This document shows positions 15,596-25,521 of a stretch of 40,964 bases of DNA, piece by piece. A model generated the notes under the pieces. The model was given only the letters and a program-made list of their open reading frames with translations, was not told the origin of the DNA and searched no databases. The position numbers and the translations under genes are program-made. The stretch comes from Methylococcales bacterium. Its GTDB lineage: Bacteria > Pseudomonadota > Gammaproteobacteria > Methylococcales > Methylomonadaceae. How positions within the stretch are numbered: position 1 is the first letter of the stretch; the number at the start of each line of letters is the position of its first letter. The stretch is taken from the NCBI GenBank assembly GCA_003584895.1, contig QVQF01000087.1:1-40964 (forward strand), in the 5' to 3' direction.

Positions 15596-16558
15596 ATGCA
15601 AATTTTACTCGCTAACCCACGTGGATTCTGTGCCGGTGTTGACCGCGCCATCGAAATTGTAGACCAAGCCATCGAAGCATTCGGTGCGCCCATTTATGTT
15701 CGTCATGAAGTCGTACACAACCGTACCGTTGTTGATGGCCTAAAAGAAAAAGGCGCTATTTTTATAGAAGAACTTAGCGATGTACCGGTTGGTTCTTACT
15801 TAATTTTCAGTGCGCATGGTGTTTCTAAGCAAGTACAAAAAGAAGCCAAAGAGCGCAAATTAACTGTTTTTGATGCCACCTGCCCCTTGGTTACTAAAGT
15901 ACATATACAAGTTGCTAAGCATGCAAAATCTGACCGTGAAGTCATACTTATTGGACATGCAGGACATCCAGAAGTAGAAGGCACTATGGGGCAATATGAG
16001 AAGTGCACTGATAATGGCGGCATTTATTTAGTAGAAACACCTGATGACGTCAACAATTTAGTCGTTAATAACCCCGACAATCTTGCTTATGTCACGCAAA
16101 CGACCTTATCAATGACTGACACCAAAATCATGGTTGATGCCTTGAGAGCTCGATTTAAGTCCATTGAAGAACAAAAGAAAGACGACATTTGTTACGCGAC
16201 TCAAAACCGCCAAGATGCCGTGTATGAATTAGCAAAAACCGCAGATACTATTTTGGTGGTTGGATCTTTCAATAGCTCTAACTCCAACCGTCTACGTGAG
16301 ATTGCAGAACAACTCGGTAAAAAAGCTTATTTAATTGATACCGCTAGCGATATGCAACAAAGTTGGTTTGATGGCGTTAATACCGTCGGTGTTACTGCTG
16401 GCGCATCAGCTCCAGAAGTCTTAGTCCAAGAAGTGATCAATCAATTGAAACAATGGGGCGGAAAAGCAACCATTGAAATTCAAGGTATAGAAGAAAAAGT
16501 AGTCTTTTCTTTGCCTAAAGGCTTAAAGAAAGAAAAAGAGTTGAGTGCACCACACTGA
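15596..16558 (+). CDS. ispH: 4-hydroxy-3-methylbut-2-enyl diphosphate reductase
   Basis: Last enzyme of the MEP pathway, making IPP and DMAPP with a [4Fe-4S] cluster. 320 residues; the three cluster cysteines are C12 (PRGFCAGV), C96 (DATCPLV) and C199 ([10 protein letters not shown]), and the [10 protein letters not shown] motif contains catalytic-site residues. The Shine-Dalgarno is weak. The stop lies 14 bases inside hslR, so the two are translationally coupled. Confidence 0.97.
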   Translation: MQILLANPRGFCAGVDRAIEIVDQAIEAFGAPIYVRHEVVHNRTVVDGLKEKGAIFIEELSDVPVGSYLIFSAHGVSKQVQKEAKERKLTVFDATCPLVTKVHIQVAKHAKSDREVILIGHAGHPEVEGTMGQYEKCTDNGGIYLVETPDDVNNLVVNNPDNLAYVTQTTLSMTDTKIMVDALRARFKSIEEQKKDDICYATQNRQDAVYELAKTADTILVVGSFNSSNSNRLREIAEQLGKKAYLIDTASDMQQSWFDGVNTVGVTAGASAPEVLVQEVINQLKQWGGKATIEIQGIEEKVVFSLPKGLKKEKELSAPH

Positions 16559-16949
16559 GCTTGACAATCTACGCTTAGATAAATGGCTGTGGGTTGCGCG
16601 TTTTTATAAAACGCGCAAACTGGCAGCCGATGCCATCGCTGGTGGTAAAGTTCATTTAAACCAGCAACGCACCAAACCCGGAAAAGAAGTTAAAATAGCC
16701 GCTCTTTTGACTATTTCTAAAGATAACTTCCGCTGGGATATCACCATCATCGGCCTATCAGCTCAGCGACGTTCAGCCAAAGAAGCTATTTTGCTCTATG
16801 AAGAAAGTCCTGAAAGTTTTGAAAAGCGCCAGCAACAGATATTATTCCAACGCACACAGCGCGAACTCTTTGATTTTAGTGGTCACGATCATAAGCCCAA
16901 TAAAAAACAACGACGCTTAATACATCAATTTAAGACGACCTCTGAATAG
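16545..16949 (+). CDS. hslR: Heat-shock protein 15, S4-domain RNA-binding protein
   Basis: Binds 50S subunits carrying stalled nascent chains so that they can be recycled. 134 residues with the S4 fold in the first half ([31 protein letters not shown]) and a basic tail, as in E. coli Hsp15. The start is GTG at 16545 inside the end of ispH; no better in-frame start lies before the S4 domain. Confidence 0.93.
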   Translation: MHHTELDNLRLDKWLWVARFYKTRKLAADAIAGGKVHLNQQRTKPGKEVKIAALLTISKDNFRWDITIIGLSAQRRSAKEAILLYEESPESFEKRQQQILFQRTQRELFDFSGHDHKPNKKQRRLIHQFKTTSE

Positions 16950-16997
16950 ATCGACTAGATTTATTTAAAAAATAGGCTATCACTATTAATAATACAA

Positions 16998-17025
16998 TTG
17001 CCTATTCTAGTATTTTCACTATGAT
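16998..17025 (+). promoter_or_regulatory. Candidate sigma-70 promoter for the TPR gene
   Basis: TTGCCT (16998-17003) and TATGAT (17020-17025) are spaced by 16 bases and lie about 35 bases before the start codon at 17060, which has AAGGAG at 17048-17053. The match is 4/6 and 5/6 to consensus. Confidence 0.45.
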
Positions 17026-17059
17026 AATAAGCACATACAACCTCACTAAGGAGATATAA

Positions 17060-17770
17060 ATGTCTTTGCTAAGTACTTTTACCAAAAAATCAAAACTCAG
17101 TACCACCATAAAACAAACAGAAGAAGCGCGTAAGAGTGACGGCAATACTCGGGACGGTCTGTTTAAAGCCGCTTATCAAGGTTATGCTGAAATCTTACAA
17201 GATGATGCTTTGCGTGCAGAAACTCTCTATCACTGGGGCTTTGCTTTATTTAACCAAGCCAGCACTAAATCTGCCGAAGAAGCTGCGGGTCTTTATCAAG
17301 ATGCCATTGAAAAGTTTTCTTTTTGCATGCTAATTAATCCAAATTATTTAGCTGCAGCAGTTAATAGTGGCGTTGCCTATATGGATTTGGCTAGACTTAA
17401 TAAGGCTAAATCAGATGATCAATTATACCAATTAGCCAAAAAACAATTTGAAAAGGCAAATGTCATTCAAGCAGGAACAGCATCTTATAATTTAGCCTGT
17501 ATTTATGCTTTACAAGGTAATACTGATGCTTGCTTAGCCGCACTCGAAAACGCCAGAACTAAAGTGACACTGCCCGCTATTAAAGACATTTCAAATGATC
17601 CTGATATGAGCTCAGCAAAAGACCAAGCTTGGTTTACTGCATTCATAACAAGCTTAAATCAAGATATTATAGATGCTAAAACTAAAGCTGAAGGCGAAGC
17701 TGAGGCAAAGATCTTAGCCGAAGAACAAAAAAAGCTGAAGAAAGTAACTAAAGACAGCAATTACTACTGA
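17060..17770 (+). CDS. TPR-repeat protein, unknown function
   Basis: 236 residues, no signal peptide, so probably cytoplasmic. Helical TPR-like repeats cover about 40-175 (AETLYHWGFALFNQA, YLAAAVNSGVAYMDLA, TASYNLACIYALQG) and the C-terminus (about 190-232) is a charged, lysine/glutamate-rich helix likely to be a coiled coil. A very good ribosome binding site (AAGGAG) indicates solid expression. TPR arrays usually mediate protein binding; no partner is evident. A 60-base gap leads into the DedA gene and the two could be one transcript. Confidence 0.82.
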   Translation: MSLLSTFTKKSKLSTTIKQTEEARKSDGNTRDGLFKAAYQGYAEILQDDALRAETLYHWGFALFNQASTKSAEEAAGLYQDAIEKFSFCMLINPNYLAAAVNSGVAYMDLARLNKAKSDDQLYQLAKKQFEKANVIQAGTASYNLACIYALQGNTDACLAALENARTKVTLPAIKDISNDPDMSSAKDQAWFTAFITSLNQDIIDAKTKAEGEAEAKILAEEQKKLKKVTKDSNYY

Positions 17771-17830
17771 AGCATAAATAGTAGCTTTAACACACTAAAG
17801 CTCAACTAGCATCAAAACTTAGGAAGAACA

Positions 17831-18478
17831 ATGGAATATATTACTCAATTTATTGAGCTTTTTTTACATCTCGACAAATCACTCAGCTCTGTAATCCAAA
17901 CTTATGGATCAACCACTTATATTATATTGTTCCTAGTGATTTTGTGTGAAACAGGCTTAGTAGTGCTGCCTTTTTTACCTGGAGATTCTTTACTTTTTGC
18001 AGCCGGAGCTTTTGCAGCCAAAGGCGATATAAATATCGCCACTTTATTTATGATTTTATGTGTCGCTGCCATATTAGGTGATTCTATCAATTATGAGGTA
18101 GGTCGTTTAATTGGTCCTAGAATTGCACAACGAGAAAAAAGTCGATACGTGAATAAAGAACACATTGACAAGACACATCAGTTCTATGAGAAATATGGTG
18201 CAAAGACAATAATTATTGCCCGTTTCATTCCTATAATTCGAACCTTTGCACCGTTCGTGGCAGGACTAGGCACTATGAGTTACAAAAAATTTCTGCAATA
18301 TAATGTGATCGGCGGTGTTGCTTGGGTTGCCATTTGTTTATTTGCCGGCTACTTATTCGGCAACATACCGCTAGTTAAGCAAAACTTTACGGCGGTCATA
18401 TTCGCTATAATTATCGTGTCAATTTTACCGGCGGTTATTGAATATATTCGACATCGATCAATCACCAAAGCAGCTTAA
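17831..18478 (+). CDS. DedA family membrane protein
   Basis: Inner-membrane protein of the DedA/SNARE-associated (VTT) family; some members flip undecaprenyl-phosphate or phosphatidylethanolamine and most affect membrane physiology. 215 residues with PFLPGDSLLFAAGAFAA, GDSINYEVGRLIG and ARFIPIIRTFAPFVAG, the conserved acidic and arginine motifs. About five membrane segments. AGGA upstream of ATG 17831. Its stop and the kup stop are one base apart, leaving no room for a separate terminator. Confidence 0.93.
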   Translation: MEYITQFIELFLHLDKSLSSVIQTYGSTTYIILFLVILCETGLVVLPFLPGDSLLFAAGAFAAKGDINIATLFMILCVAAILGDSINYEVGRLIGPRIAQREKSRYVNKEHIDKTHQFYEKYGAKTIIIARFIPIIRTFAPFVAGLGTMSYKKFLQYNVIGGVAWVAICLFAGYLFGNIPLVKQNFTAVIFAIIIVSILPAVIEYIRHRSITKAA

Positions 18479-18479
18479 T

Positions 18480-20372
18480 TTACAGCTCGATACGAATACC
18501 TAGTTCAATAACACGATCTACAGGTATTTTAAAAAATTCAATGGCACTCGTTGAGTTATGAAATAGATATCGGAATAAAGCCCTACGCCATTTTGGCATA
18601 GGACTTTTATTTCTAAACGACAGTTGTTCACTACCGATAAAAAAAGAGGCGTTTTTAGGATTTATCTCCAAGCCTTCTTTGGCACATAACTCTAAAGCAC
18701 GACGTACGTCAGCAGTTTGTTTAAATCCATAATACAGTTTAACTCGGAAAAAATTTTTCTCATGTCCAAATGTTCTGATTTTCACTTGGTTTCCCTCATT
18801 AACATAGGGCTCATTGGTAGTCACTATAGTCAATACAATAACACGTTCATGTAAGACATGATTATGCTCTAAATTATGCAATAGTACTTGAGGTACACCG
18901 TGCAAGCTTCGCGTTAAATAAATCGCCGTACCTTCAACTCTAACTAGACTACCGCTAACTTTCTCTTCTAAATCTTCAAATAAAGTTTTTCTTTCATCCA
19001 TGTATTGTGTCAGTAATGCACGACCTTTAATCCAGGTTGTTAGTATTAAAAATAATACAGCACCTACAACCAAGGGTAACCAACCACCAGTTGGAATCTT
19101 TAAACTATTGGATGAAATAAACACCGTATCAATAGTTAAAAATATCGTCAAGAAGGCCACGCTGGTATATTTATTCCATTGCCATAACGCTTTAATAACA
19201 ATAAATGACAATATGGTAGTGGCCAACATGGTTCCAGTAACGGCTAAACCGTAAGCTGAAGCCAAAGCCGTAGACGATTTAAAGCTAAGTACCAATATAA
19301 AAACAGCGACCATTAACAACCAATTAACCGCAGGTACATAAACCTGCCCTTGTTCCTGACCTGAGGTATGTAAAATAGTCATACGCGGACAATAGCCCAA
19401 TTGTACCGCTTGCTTAGTCATAGAAAAGGCACCAGAAATAACCGCTTGCGAAGCAATAACGGTCGCCAGTGCAGCCAATATAAGCAGAGGGTACAGTGCC
19501 CACGTAGGCGCCAGTAAATAAAACGGATTTTCTATGGCATCGGGATGCAGGATTAATAAAGCGCCTTGACCGAAATAGTTAAGCAGTAAAGCTGGAAAGA
19601 CAAAGCCAAACCAAGCATAACGGATAGGTTTTAATCCAAAATGCCCCATATCTGCATACAACGCTTCTGCACCGGTAATAGCCAAGACCACAGCACCCAT
19701 AATAAAAAAGCTATGCCAACCATATTCTAGTAATAAAGAGACTCCATAATAAGGATTAACCGCCATCAGCACTTCCGGCATTTCTACAATGTTCATTAGT
19801 CCCATTAAACCAAGCAAAGAAAACCAAATACACATAATGGGCGCAAATAATTTACCCATCTTGCCGGAGCCTTTAGATTGTATGATAAATAACACAGCCA
19901 AAACCGCGATGGTGATGGGTATGATATATTCAACCAATTGAGGGGCGACAATTTGCAGACCTTCGATAGCACTTAAAACTGAGATAGCAGGTGTGATAAT
20001 GCTGTCACCATAGAATAATACCGTACCTAACAAGCCTAGAGTAATAATAAATCCGATCTTTCTAGCGCTGCCTTTTTCACCTTTAGTCCCTTCTAGTGCA
20101 AGTGCGGTTAATGCCATAATGCCACCCTCACCTTTATTATCAGCTCGCATAATAAAAATAGCGTACTTAATAGTGACCACTAGAGTGAGCGTCCAAAAAA
20201 CTAAAGACAGAGCACCAAACACATGCAGCTTGTCAATGGTTAATCCACTAAGAAAAACCTCTTTAAGTGCATATAAAGGGCTGGTACCAATATCACCAAA
20301 AACTACACCTATTGCCCCCATAGAAAGGGCTGCAAGTTGTTTTTTAGTTTGATTTTGATTGTTTGATGACAT
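18480..20372 (-). CDS. kup: Low-affinity potassium transporter Kup
   Basis: Proton-coupled K+ uptake system of the KUP/HAK/KT family. 630 residues: the conserved GDIGTSPLYALKE near the N-terminus, about 12 membrane segments to residue ~430, then the cytoplasmic C-terminal domain typical of the family. Lies 55 bases downstream of nhaD on the same strand, a likely two-gene ion-homeostasis operon. Confidence 0.96.
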   Translation of the reverse strand: MSSNNQNQTKKQLAALSMGAIGVVFGDIGTSPLYALKEVFLSGLTIDKLHVFGALSLVFWTLTLVVTIKYAIFIMRADNKGEGGIMALTALALEGTKGEKGSARKIGFIITLGLLGTVLFYGDSIITPAISVLSAIEGLQIVAPQLVEYIIPITIAVLAVLFIIQSKGSGKMGKLFAPIMCIWFSLLGLMGLMNIVEMPEVLMAVNPYYGVSLLLEYGWHSFFIMGAVVLAITGAEALYADMGHFGLKPIRYAWFGFVFPALLLNYFGQGALLILHPDAIENPFYLLAPTWALYPLLILAALATVIASQAVISGAFSMTKQAVQLGYCPRMTILHTSGQEQGQVYVPAVNWLLMVAVFILVLSFKSSTALASAYGLAVTGTMLATTILSFIVIKALWQWNKYTSVAFLTIFLTIDTVFISSNSLKIPTGGWLPLVVGAVLFLILTTWIKGRALLTQYMDERKTLFEDLEEKVSGSLVRVEGTAIYLTRSLHGVPQVLLHNLEHNHVLHERVIVLTIVTTNEPYVNEGNQVKIRTFGHEKNFFRVKLYYGFKQTADVRRALELCAKEGLEINPKNASFFIGSEQLSFRNKSPMPKWRRALFRYLFHNSTSAIEFFKIPVDRVIELGIRIEL

Positions 20373-20427
20373 TAAAACTGACCTACATTATCATTTATTA
20401 AGAGAAGAATGTTATGTAATTAACAAC

Positions 20428-21876
20428 TTAAAAATATCGAGAATTTATCCAAAAATGCATCGCGATACTGGCGAAATAGCCTAACAATATCACCGGCATC
20501 CACCGCATGTGGTAAGTAAAGGTATAACCTTCTTTGATTTGTCCTAATAAGGCTACGCCAGGAGCCGAGCCTATTGCCAATAAACTACCACCAACACCTA
20601 GCGTTAAGGTTAGCAATAACCATTGCCCAATAGGGAGATCTGGATGCATGCTTAACACCGCAAACATCAAGGTACCGTTATCAATAAAAGCCGAGGAAAG
20701 ACCAATCGAGATATTGGCTAAGGTAGGGCTAATTTGTCCGAACAGAAAATGAGCAACAACATCCAGATAACCAATAAAACTCAAAGCACCGATCATCATC
20801 ATTGCGCCATAAAAAAATAGCAGCGTATCCCAATCAACCGTACCAATGTTTTTAAAGACATCAAAATCTTGCCTTCGATTTACACTAGGAATTTCTACCT
20901 GAAAGAGCTGATAAACATGAGCAAACTCACTTTTTGTTTCATGGGCGGTTTTGGTTAAATAAAAACTAAAAAACTGTAACAAACCCAATCCCGCCATCAT
21001 GCCTGCAGCCGGAGGGAGGTCTAAGTTTATGTTGGACCAAACAGTCATAGCCAAGGTGACCATAAACAGAAAAATCACACGCTTACTACCACGACGCAAC
21101 CAAATAGCACTGGTGGAAGCAGCCGGTATTAGTTTGGGCACAAAAAAGTGCATAATGGCAGCAGGCAACATAAAATTAACCAAACAAGGAGCAGCTAAGT
21201 AAAAAAACTCATAAAAAGGAAGTATTTTATTTTGCCAAACAAAAAGCGTAGAAATCCCCCCTAAAGGACTTAAGGACCCCCCCGCATTCGTCGCAACCAC
21301 AATATTGACACAGGCTATTGCGACAAAGTCTTTGTTTTTCTTACCCACGGCTGCTGCGACAGCGCCTAACAGCAAGGCAACAGCCATGCCACTGATAACG
21401 GTAGACAAAATAAATGCCAAACCACCTGTAATCCAAAATAACTGCCGATAACTGTATTGTCTATTAAGTAACCAAATTCTCAGGCCATCGAATACACCTC
21501 GCTCTTCCATGGCGTTAAGGTAAGTCATAGATACTAGAATAAATAAGAATAATTCTATATAAGCCAAGAGATTACTTTCAAAAGCAACCGCAGCAGCTTT
21601 GGCGTCTCCATGCAGTGCATAATATATACAAATGGCAAACCAGATAATGGCTGAACCTAACACCATAGGCTTGGATTTTCTTAGGGCAATGACTTCTTCT
21701 GACATTGCAGTAATATAGGCTAGTACGGTAACGCCTATAGCAAGATAACCAACAAAATGATCGGTAATATTTAATGACTTAGCTGGACTTAAAAGGTTTG
21801 AAACTTCGCTGGCAAAGGCGCCTGCGGGTAACATCAAAAAGGCGAAGAATAAGATTTTTAATGTATTACTGTTCAT
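20428..21876 (-). CDS. nhaD: NhaD-type Na+/H+ antiporter
   Basis: Sodium/proton antiporter of the NhaD group (ion transporter superfamily). 482 residues: N-terminal cleavable-looking segment (MNSNTLKILFFAFLMLPAGAF), then about 12 membrane segments with VIWFAICIYYALHG, ATNAGGSLSPLGGISTLFVW and SSAFIDNGTLMFAVL, which are NhaD-type signatures. GGGA before ATG 21876 supports the start. Together with kup this points to life with appreciable sodium. Confidence 0.92.
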   Translation of the reverse strand: MNSNTLKILFFAFLMLPAGAFASEVSNLLSPAKSLNITDHFVGYLAIGVTVLAYITAMSEEVIALRKSKPMVLGSAIIWFAICIYYALHGDAKAAAVAFESNLLAYIELFLFILVSMTYLNAMEERGVFDGLRIWLLNRQYSYRQLFWITGGLAFILSTVISGMAVALLLGAVAAAVGKKNKDFVAIACVNIVVATNAGGSLSPLGGISTLFVWQNKILPFYEFFYLAAPCLVNFMLPAAIMHFFVPKLIPAASTSAIWLRRGSKRVIFLFMVTLAMTVWSNINLDLPPAAGMMAGLGLLQFFSFYLTKTAHETKSEFAHVYQLFQVEIPSVNRRQDFDVFKNIGTVDWDTLLFFYGAMMMIGALSFIGYLDVVAHFLFGQISPTLANISIGLSSAFIDNGTLMFAVLSMHPDLPIGQWLLLTLTLGVGGSLLAIGSAPGVALLGQIKEGYTFTYHMRWMPVILLGYFASIAMHFWINSRYF

Positions 21877-21975
21877 TTATTTCCCATATAACTATAAAAA
21901 TAATAGTTGAATCGTTGTCACAAAGATTTTAATAAGTCGTTAATGATTTCGCCTAATAGAGTCCGTTATGACAGT

Positions 21976-22332
21976 TTAGTCTGTAATTTGTTCATCTTCA
22001 GTCATATCACCCTCAATGGACCATAGTTTTTCAAGCTGATAAAAACCTCTAGCCTGTGTAGTCATGGCATGGACAATGACATCACCTAAATCGAGTAACA
22101 CCCAATCTGAACCGATATCACCCTCTATGCCTAAAGGTCTTACGCCTTGTTTTTTAACTTCATCAACAACGTAATCACACATTGACTTTAAATGTCTATC
22201 GGAAGTACCCGTAACAACTACCATGTAATCGGTAAAGCTGGTTTTACCACGCACATCGAGTGTCGTAATATTATGACCTTTACGTTCGTCTAAAACTGTT
22301 TCGACGATTTTTAAAATTGCTTCTGCTTGCAT
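21976..22332 (-). CDS. rsfS: Ribosomal silencing factor RsfS
   Basis: Binds uL14 on the 50S subunit and blocks subunit joining during starvation. 118 residues with the DUF143/Iojap core: DVRGKTSFTDYMVVVTGTSDRH and GDIGSDWVLLDLGDVIVHAM. Third in proA-nadD-rsfS, 24 bases after nadD. The gene rlmH that often follows is absent. Confidence 0.94.
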   Translation of the reverse strand: MQAEAILKIVETVLDERKGHNITTLDVRGKTSFTDYMVVVTGTSDRHLKSMCDYVVDEVKKQGVRPLGIEGDIGSDWVLLDLGDVIVHAMTTQARGFYQLEKLWSIEGDMTEDEQITD

Positions 22333-22356
22333 TCAAATTCCTAGTAAGTGATGAGA

Positions 22357-22980
22357 TCAATGTCTCTGGTATAGCTGATGTTGCCTAATGTAAGCTAACA
22401 CCGTATCGGGCAGTAAATACCCGGGATTTTGATGATTAGCAATCATCTGCCTAATAGCCGTTGCCGAAATATCAAGCGGGGTAACTTGTTGAAAGTATAA
22501 CTTACCTGCCCTAGTGCTTGCTAACTCTGTTATCCGCTGACAGCGTCGCTCCTTAAAGAAATCATGCAGGGTATCTAAGACTACGCCAGGCCTAGTCATC
22601 ACCACAACATGGGAAAAATCAAATATACGCTGCCATTGATGCCAGCTCATGAGTTGTTTAAAAGCATCACTGCCTAACAATAACAACAAGGTTTCTTGCG
22701 GATAATCTTGCCGTAATGAGCTTAAGGTATCGACCATATAAGAGGGGCTATTACGCTCTAACTCTCTGGCATCGATGCTAAATTCAGCTTGATTACTGCT
22801 TGCCAAATCTAGCATCTGTAGCCGCTCAATAGCAGAGGCGACTGGTTGTGATCTATGTGGCGGTTGAGCACTAGGAATTAATAGTAGTTTTGACAAGCCA
22901 AAAACTTCTTTAACCTCTAGCGCAGATCTCAAATGACCATAATGAATAGGATCAAAAGTACCACCAAAAACACCTATCAT
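22357..22980 (-). CDS. nadD: Nicotinate-nucleotide adenylyltransferase
   Basis: Adds AMP to nicotinate mononucleotide in NAD synthesis. 207 residues; nucleotidyltransferase motifs GGTFDPIHYGHL at the N-terminus and ISATAIR near residue 173-179. The start directly abuts the proA stop, so translation is probably coupled. NAD and ribosome silencing genes are commonly neighbours in bacteria. Confidence 0.95.
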   Translation of the reverse strand: MIGVFGGTFDPIHYGHLRSALEVKEVFGLSKLLLIPSAQPPHRSQPVASAIERLQMLDLASSNQAEFSIDARELERNSPSYMVDTLSSLRQDYPQETLLLLLGSDAFKQLMSWHQWQRIFDFSHVVVMTRPGVVLDTLHDFFKERRCQRITELASTRAGKLYFQQVTPLDISATAIRQMIANHQNPGYLLPDTVLAYIRQHQLYQRH

Positions 22981-24237
22981 TTATTGCCTAATATGACCGT
23001 CACCTAAAACTATATATTTCAGTGACGTTAGCCCGATTAGGCCTACTGGGCCACGAGCATGCAGCTTATTTGTACTAATGCCGATTTCAGCACCTAAGCC
23101 ATACTCAAAGCCATCGGCGAAACGTGTAGAAGCATTTACCATTACTGAACTAGAATCAATTTCTCGCAAAAAGCGCCTGGCTTTAGTGTAATCTTCGGTT
23201 ACAATCGCTTCGGTATGGCTAGAGCTATAATGATTAATATGGGTTATGGCTTCATCTAAATCGTGCACGATTTTAATGGCTAAAATAGGTGCTAAATATT
23301 CAGTATGCCAATCGTCTTCCGTGGCTCTTAGGCAATGAGGAATAATAGAACAGGTTTTAAGACAGCCCCGCAATTCCACACCCTTTTCTTGATAACTAAC
23401 TGCTAATAAAGGTAACACCTGCACGGCAATACTCTCAGCGACCAATAAAGTTTCCATAGCATTACAAACGCCATAACGATGAGTTTTAGCATTGATGGCT
23501 ATAGCAATCGCTTTATCAATATCGGCTTTATCATCAATATAAACATGACAAATTCCATCTAAATGCTTAATGACTGGGATAGTAGCGTCTTTAGCAATAC
23601 GTTCAATTAAACTTTTTCCACCGCGCGGTACAATGACATCGACATATTGTTGCAGAGTAATGAGTTCACCCACAGCAGCTCGGTCAGTGGTTGATACGAC
23701 CTGCACCGCCGTAATGGGTAAACCAGCAGCAGCTAAGCCTTCAGTAATACACGCTGCAATAGCTTGATTGGAGTGCAACGATTCAGACCCTCCTCTTAAA
23801 ATACAAGCATTGCCCGATTTAAGACATAAGGCCGCGGCATCAACCGTCACATTAGGTCGAGATTCATAAATGATACCGATAACGCCCAATGGCACACGCA
23901 TTTGACCGACTTGTATACCGCTAGGCTGATAATTAAGATTACTAATTTCACCAACAGGATCAGGCAAAGCAGCAATTTGCTGTAAACCAGCAATCATAGA
24001 TTGAATACTAGTGGGTGTTAAAGCTAACCTATCAAGGGAGGCGGCATCTAAGCCATTAAGTTTACCAACAGCCAAATCTTTTTGGTTTTCAGCGATTAAC
24101 AAAGTTTGCTTATTATTTAAAGCATCGGCAATGGCCAATAGGGCTTGATTCTTTTTGCTGGTATCCGCTCGACTGAGGACTCGCCCAGCTGCTCTGGCTT
24201 GCAAACCTAAGCCTTGCATATAGTCTTTAATATCCAT
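22981..24237 (-). CDS. proA: Gamma-glutamyl phosphate reductase
   Basis: Second enzyme of proline synthesis, making glutamate-5-semialdehyde with NADPH. 418 residues, aldehyde dehydrogenase fold; catalytic cysteine C258 in [11 protein letters not shown], and the [10 protein letters not shown] and [15 protein letters not shown] segments. I start at ATG 24237 rather than an upstream GTG at 24243, since ProA normally begins close to this point. proB is not in the window. Confidence 0.96.
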   Translation of the reverse strand: MDIKDYMQGLGLQARAAGRVLSRADTSKKNQALLAIADALNNKQTLLIAENQKDLAVGKLNGLDAASLDRLALTPTSIQSMIAGLQQIAALPDPVGEISNLNYQPSGIQVGQMRVPLGVIGIIYESRPNVTVDAAALCLKSGNACILRGGSESLHSNQAIAACITEGLAAAGLPITAVQVVSTTDRAAVGELITLQQYVDVIVPRGGKSLIERIAKDATIPVIKHLDGICHVYIDDKADIDKAIAIAINAKTHRYGVCNAMETLLVAESIAVQVLPLLAVSYQEKGVELRGCLKTCSIIPHCLRATEDDWHTEYLAPILAIKIVHDLDEAITHINHYSSSHTEAIVTEDYTKARRFLREIDSSSVMVNASTRFADGFEYGLGAEIGISTNKLHARGPVGLIGLTSLKYIVLGDGHIRQ

Positions 24238-24553
24238 GCACACTCACAAACTGGATTAACATAGTAGGTAATTATAGCGGTAAAAGGCCATTATTAACAG
24301 GCTTTAAGCGAGTAACTACTGGCTAATAAACAGATTTATGCCCGCTCTTTGTACGTTTCCCCTCATTTGTTCGTTGTAGTAGGTGTTTTTACGTATAGCA
24401 CTACATAAACATATCTTTTATCATAGGTTCATATTATGTATGAATTAGCAATCAAGCGTAATGTATCAATAACCCTAATGGATTAGACCGTTTAATCAAG
24501 CCGTAGAAACTTAGTTCAACTCTTGTTATTTAACATTAACCGCAAAATATTTT
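24238..24553. other. Intergenic region between proA and the pilin gene
   Basis: Divergent region of 316 bases. I looked for a sigma-54 -24/-12 promoter, common for pilA, and found no GG-N10-GC match; no ribosome binding site precedes the pilin ATG either. TGTAGT/ACTACA arms near 24374-24405 form only a weak inverted repeat. Nothing else is recognised. Confidence 0.4.
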
Positions 24554-25051
24554 ATGAAAAATCAATCTACTAAACTACAAAATGGTTTTACCTTAATTGA
24601 GCTAATGATCGTGGTTGCGATTATCGGTATTTTGGCGGCCATAGCCCTCCCGGCTTATCAGGATTATATGATTCGCGCTAAATTGGTTGAAGAAACTACT
24701 TTTTTAGATGCTCAAAAGAATACCATAACTGAAACTTGGACAACTAACAGTGCATTTCCATTAACAGTAAACCCACCCATCTCAACAACACTCCCACTAA
24801 ACGTAAAATACATGACGGCAGTTAACTATAACGGTACAGCTGTCGGACCTGCATCAGTCGTCGTTACCTTAGCGGGTGCTGCCGGAGGATTAAATGCAAC
24901 TCTTGCAGGAAAATTCTTAGGACTAACCGCGACAGGTAATGCGGACGGCACCGTCACTTGGACTTGTGGCACATTCGCAGCAGCTACAGGTGTCGCTACT
25001 GCTGCTGTGACGGCAATGTATCCCTATTTACCTTCTGCTTGCCAACATTAA
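24554..25051 (+). CDS. Type IV pilin (major pilin-like)
   Basis: 165 residues. The leader of 11 residues ends in glycine, and the prepilin peptidase site is G11/F12, giving mature [19 protein letters not shown] with the essential glutamate at mature position 5. The hydrophobic helix is classical and the next part reads [17 protein letters not shown]. The globular half is rich in Ala, Thr and Gly and has two cysteines (WTCGTF and SACQH) for the C-terminal disulfide loop. Pilus motor genes are elsewhere. Resembles PilA, but minor pilins share this form. Confidence 0.92.
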   Translation: MKNQSTKLQNGFTLIELMIVVAIIGILAAIALPAYQDYMIRAKLVEETTFLDAQKNTITETWTTNSAFPLTVNPPISTTLPLNVKYMTAVNYNGTAVGPASVVVTLAGAAGGLNATLAGKFLGLTATGNADGTVTWTCGTFAAATGVATAAVTAMYPYLPSACQH

Positions 25052-25156
25052 CAATCGTGTATTGCAGTCTTGTAGCAATGCAAATGCTTTTCGTAGCCGG
25101 ACTAAAGGGTCGCCCCTAAATAGTCAAATACCAAATTGTTGCCTAACCAACTATAG

Positions 25157-25189
25157 CCACTTAAATCTAATAGGTTTGGGTGGTTTTTT
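25157..25189 (+). terminator. Intrinsic terminator of the pilin gene
   Basis: CCACTTAAATCT (25157-25168) pairs with AGGTTTGGGTGG (25172-25183): 12 pairs including three G-U, with a 3-base loop, directly followed by T6 (25184-25189). It lies 106 bases after the pilin stop. The best intrinsic-terminator shape in the window. Confidence 0.75.
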
Positions 25190-25405
25190 ATAGCTGCAAC
25201 TTAATAAGGCTAAGTCACCATGGCATATGTTTAAACATTCCTGAGACATTAAGCAAGATGATGTAATCTTTCATAAAATGACTAAACCACTTGCAATAAG
25301 CTTGTGAATTAGACACTTAAAACGTTACTAAATGATACGAGCATCATTTGTCACTTCAAAAACAAAGTATAACGTCTCATGGTGATGGCAAACTTTCATA
25401 CAGTT

Positions 25406-25425
25406 GCCGCGACTGTTTACGCGGC
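25406..25425. other. GC-rich hairpin downstream of the secretin-like gene
   Basis: GCCGCG (25406-25411) and CGCGGC (25420-25425) pair perfectly around an 8-base loop, in otherwise AT-rich DNA about 100 bases past the minus-strand stop. No T-run on either side, so terminator function is uncertain. Confidence 0.35.
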
Positions 25426-25521
25426 CACTCTCTCTAGGTTTGAGAATATAGATCAACCTAACTAATGACTAGTCAAAAAATGTGAAATCAACTTGAATTT
25501 ATGGATTAAGAATATGTGAAG

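Larger units (their letters stand above)
25052..25521. other. Intergenic region between pilin and secretin-like gene
   Basis: 470 bases, convergent genes on both sides. It contains a good pilin terminator at 25157-25089-type position (see the entry at 25157), a hairpin with a GACTA/TAGTC outer stem near 25111-25136, a GCCGCG/CGCGGC hairpin (25406-25425) and a TAGGTT..AACCTA inverted repeat (25435-25460). No reading frame with coding character. Confidence 0.45.

Noticed and set aside
18476-18482. Missing terminator between dedA and kup
   Set aside because: Convergent stops only one base apart are common in compact genomes; read-through or overlapping terminators inside coding sequence cannot be judged by eye.
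24244-24553. Sigma-54 promoter for the pilin gene
   Set aside because: No GG-N10-GC element found by eye; the gene may use another promoter.
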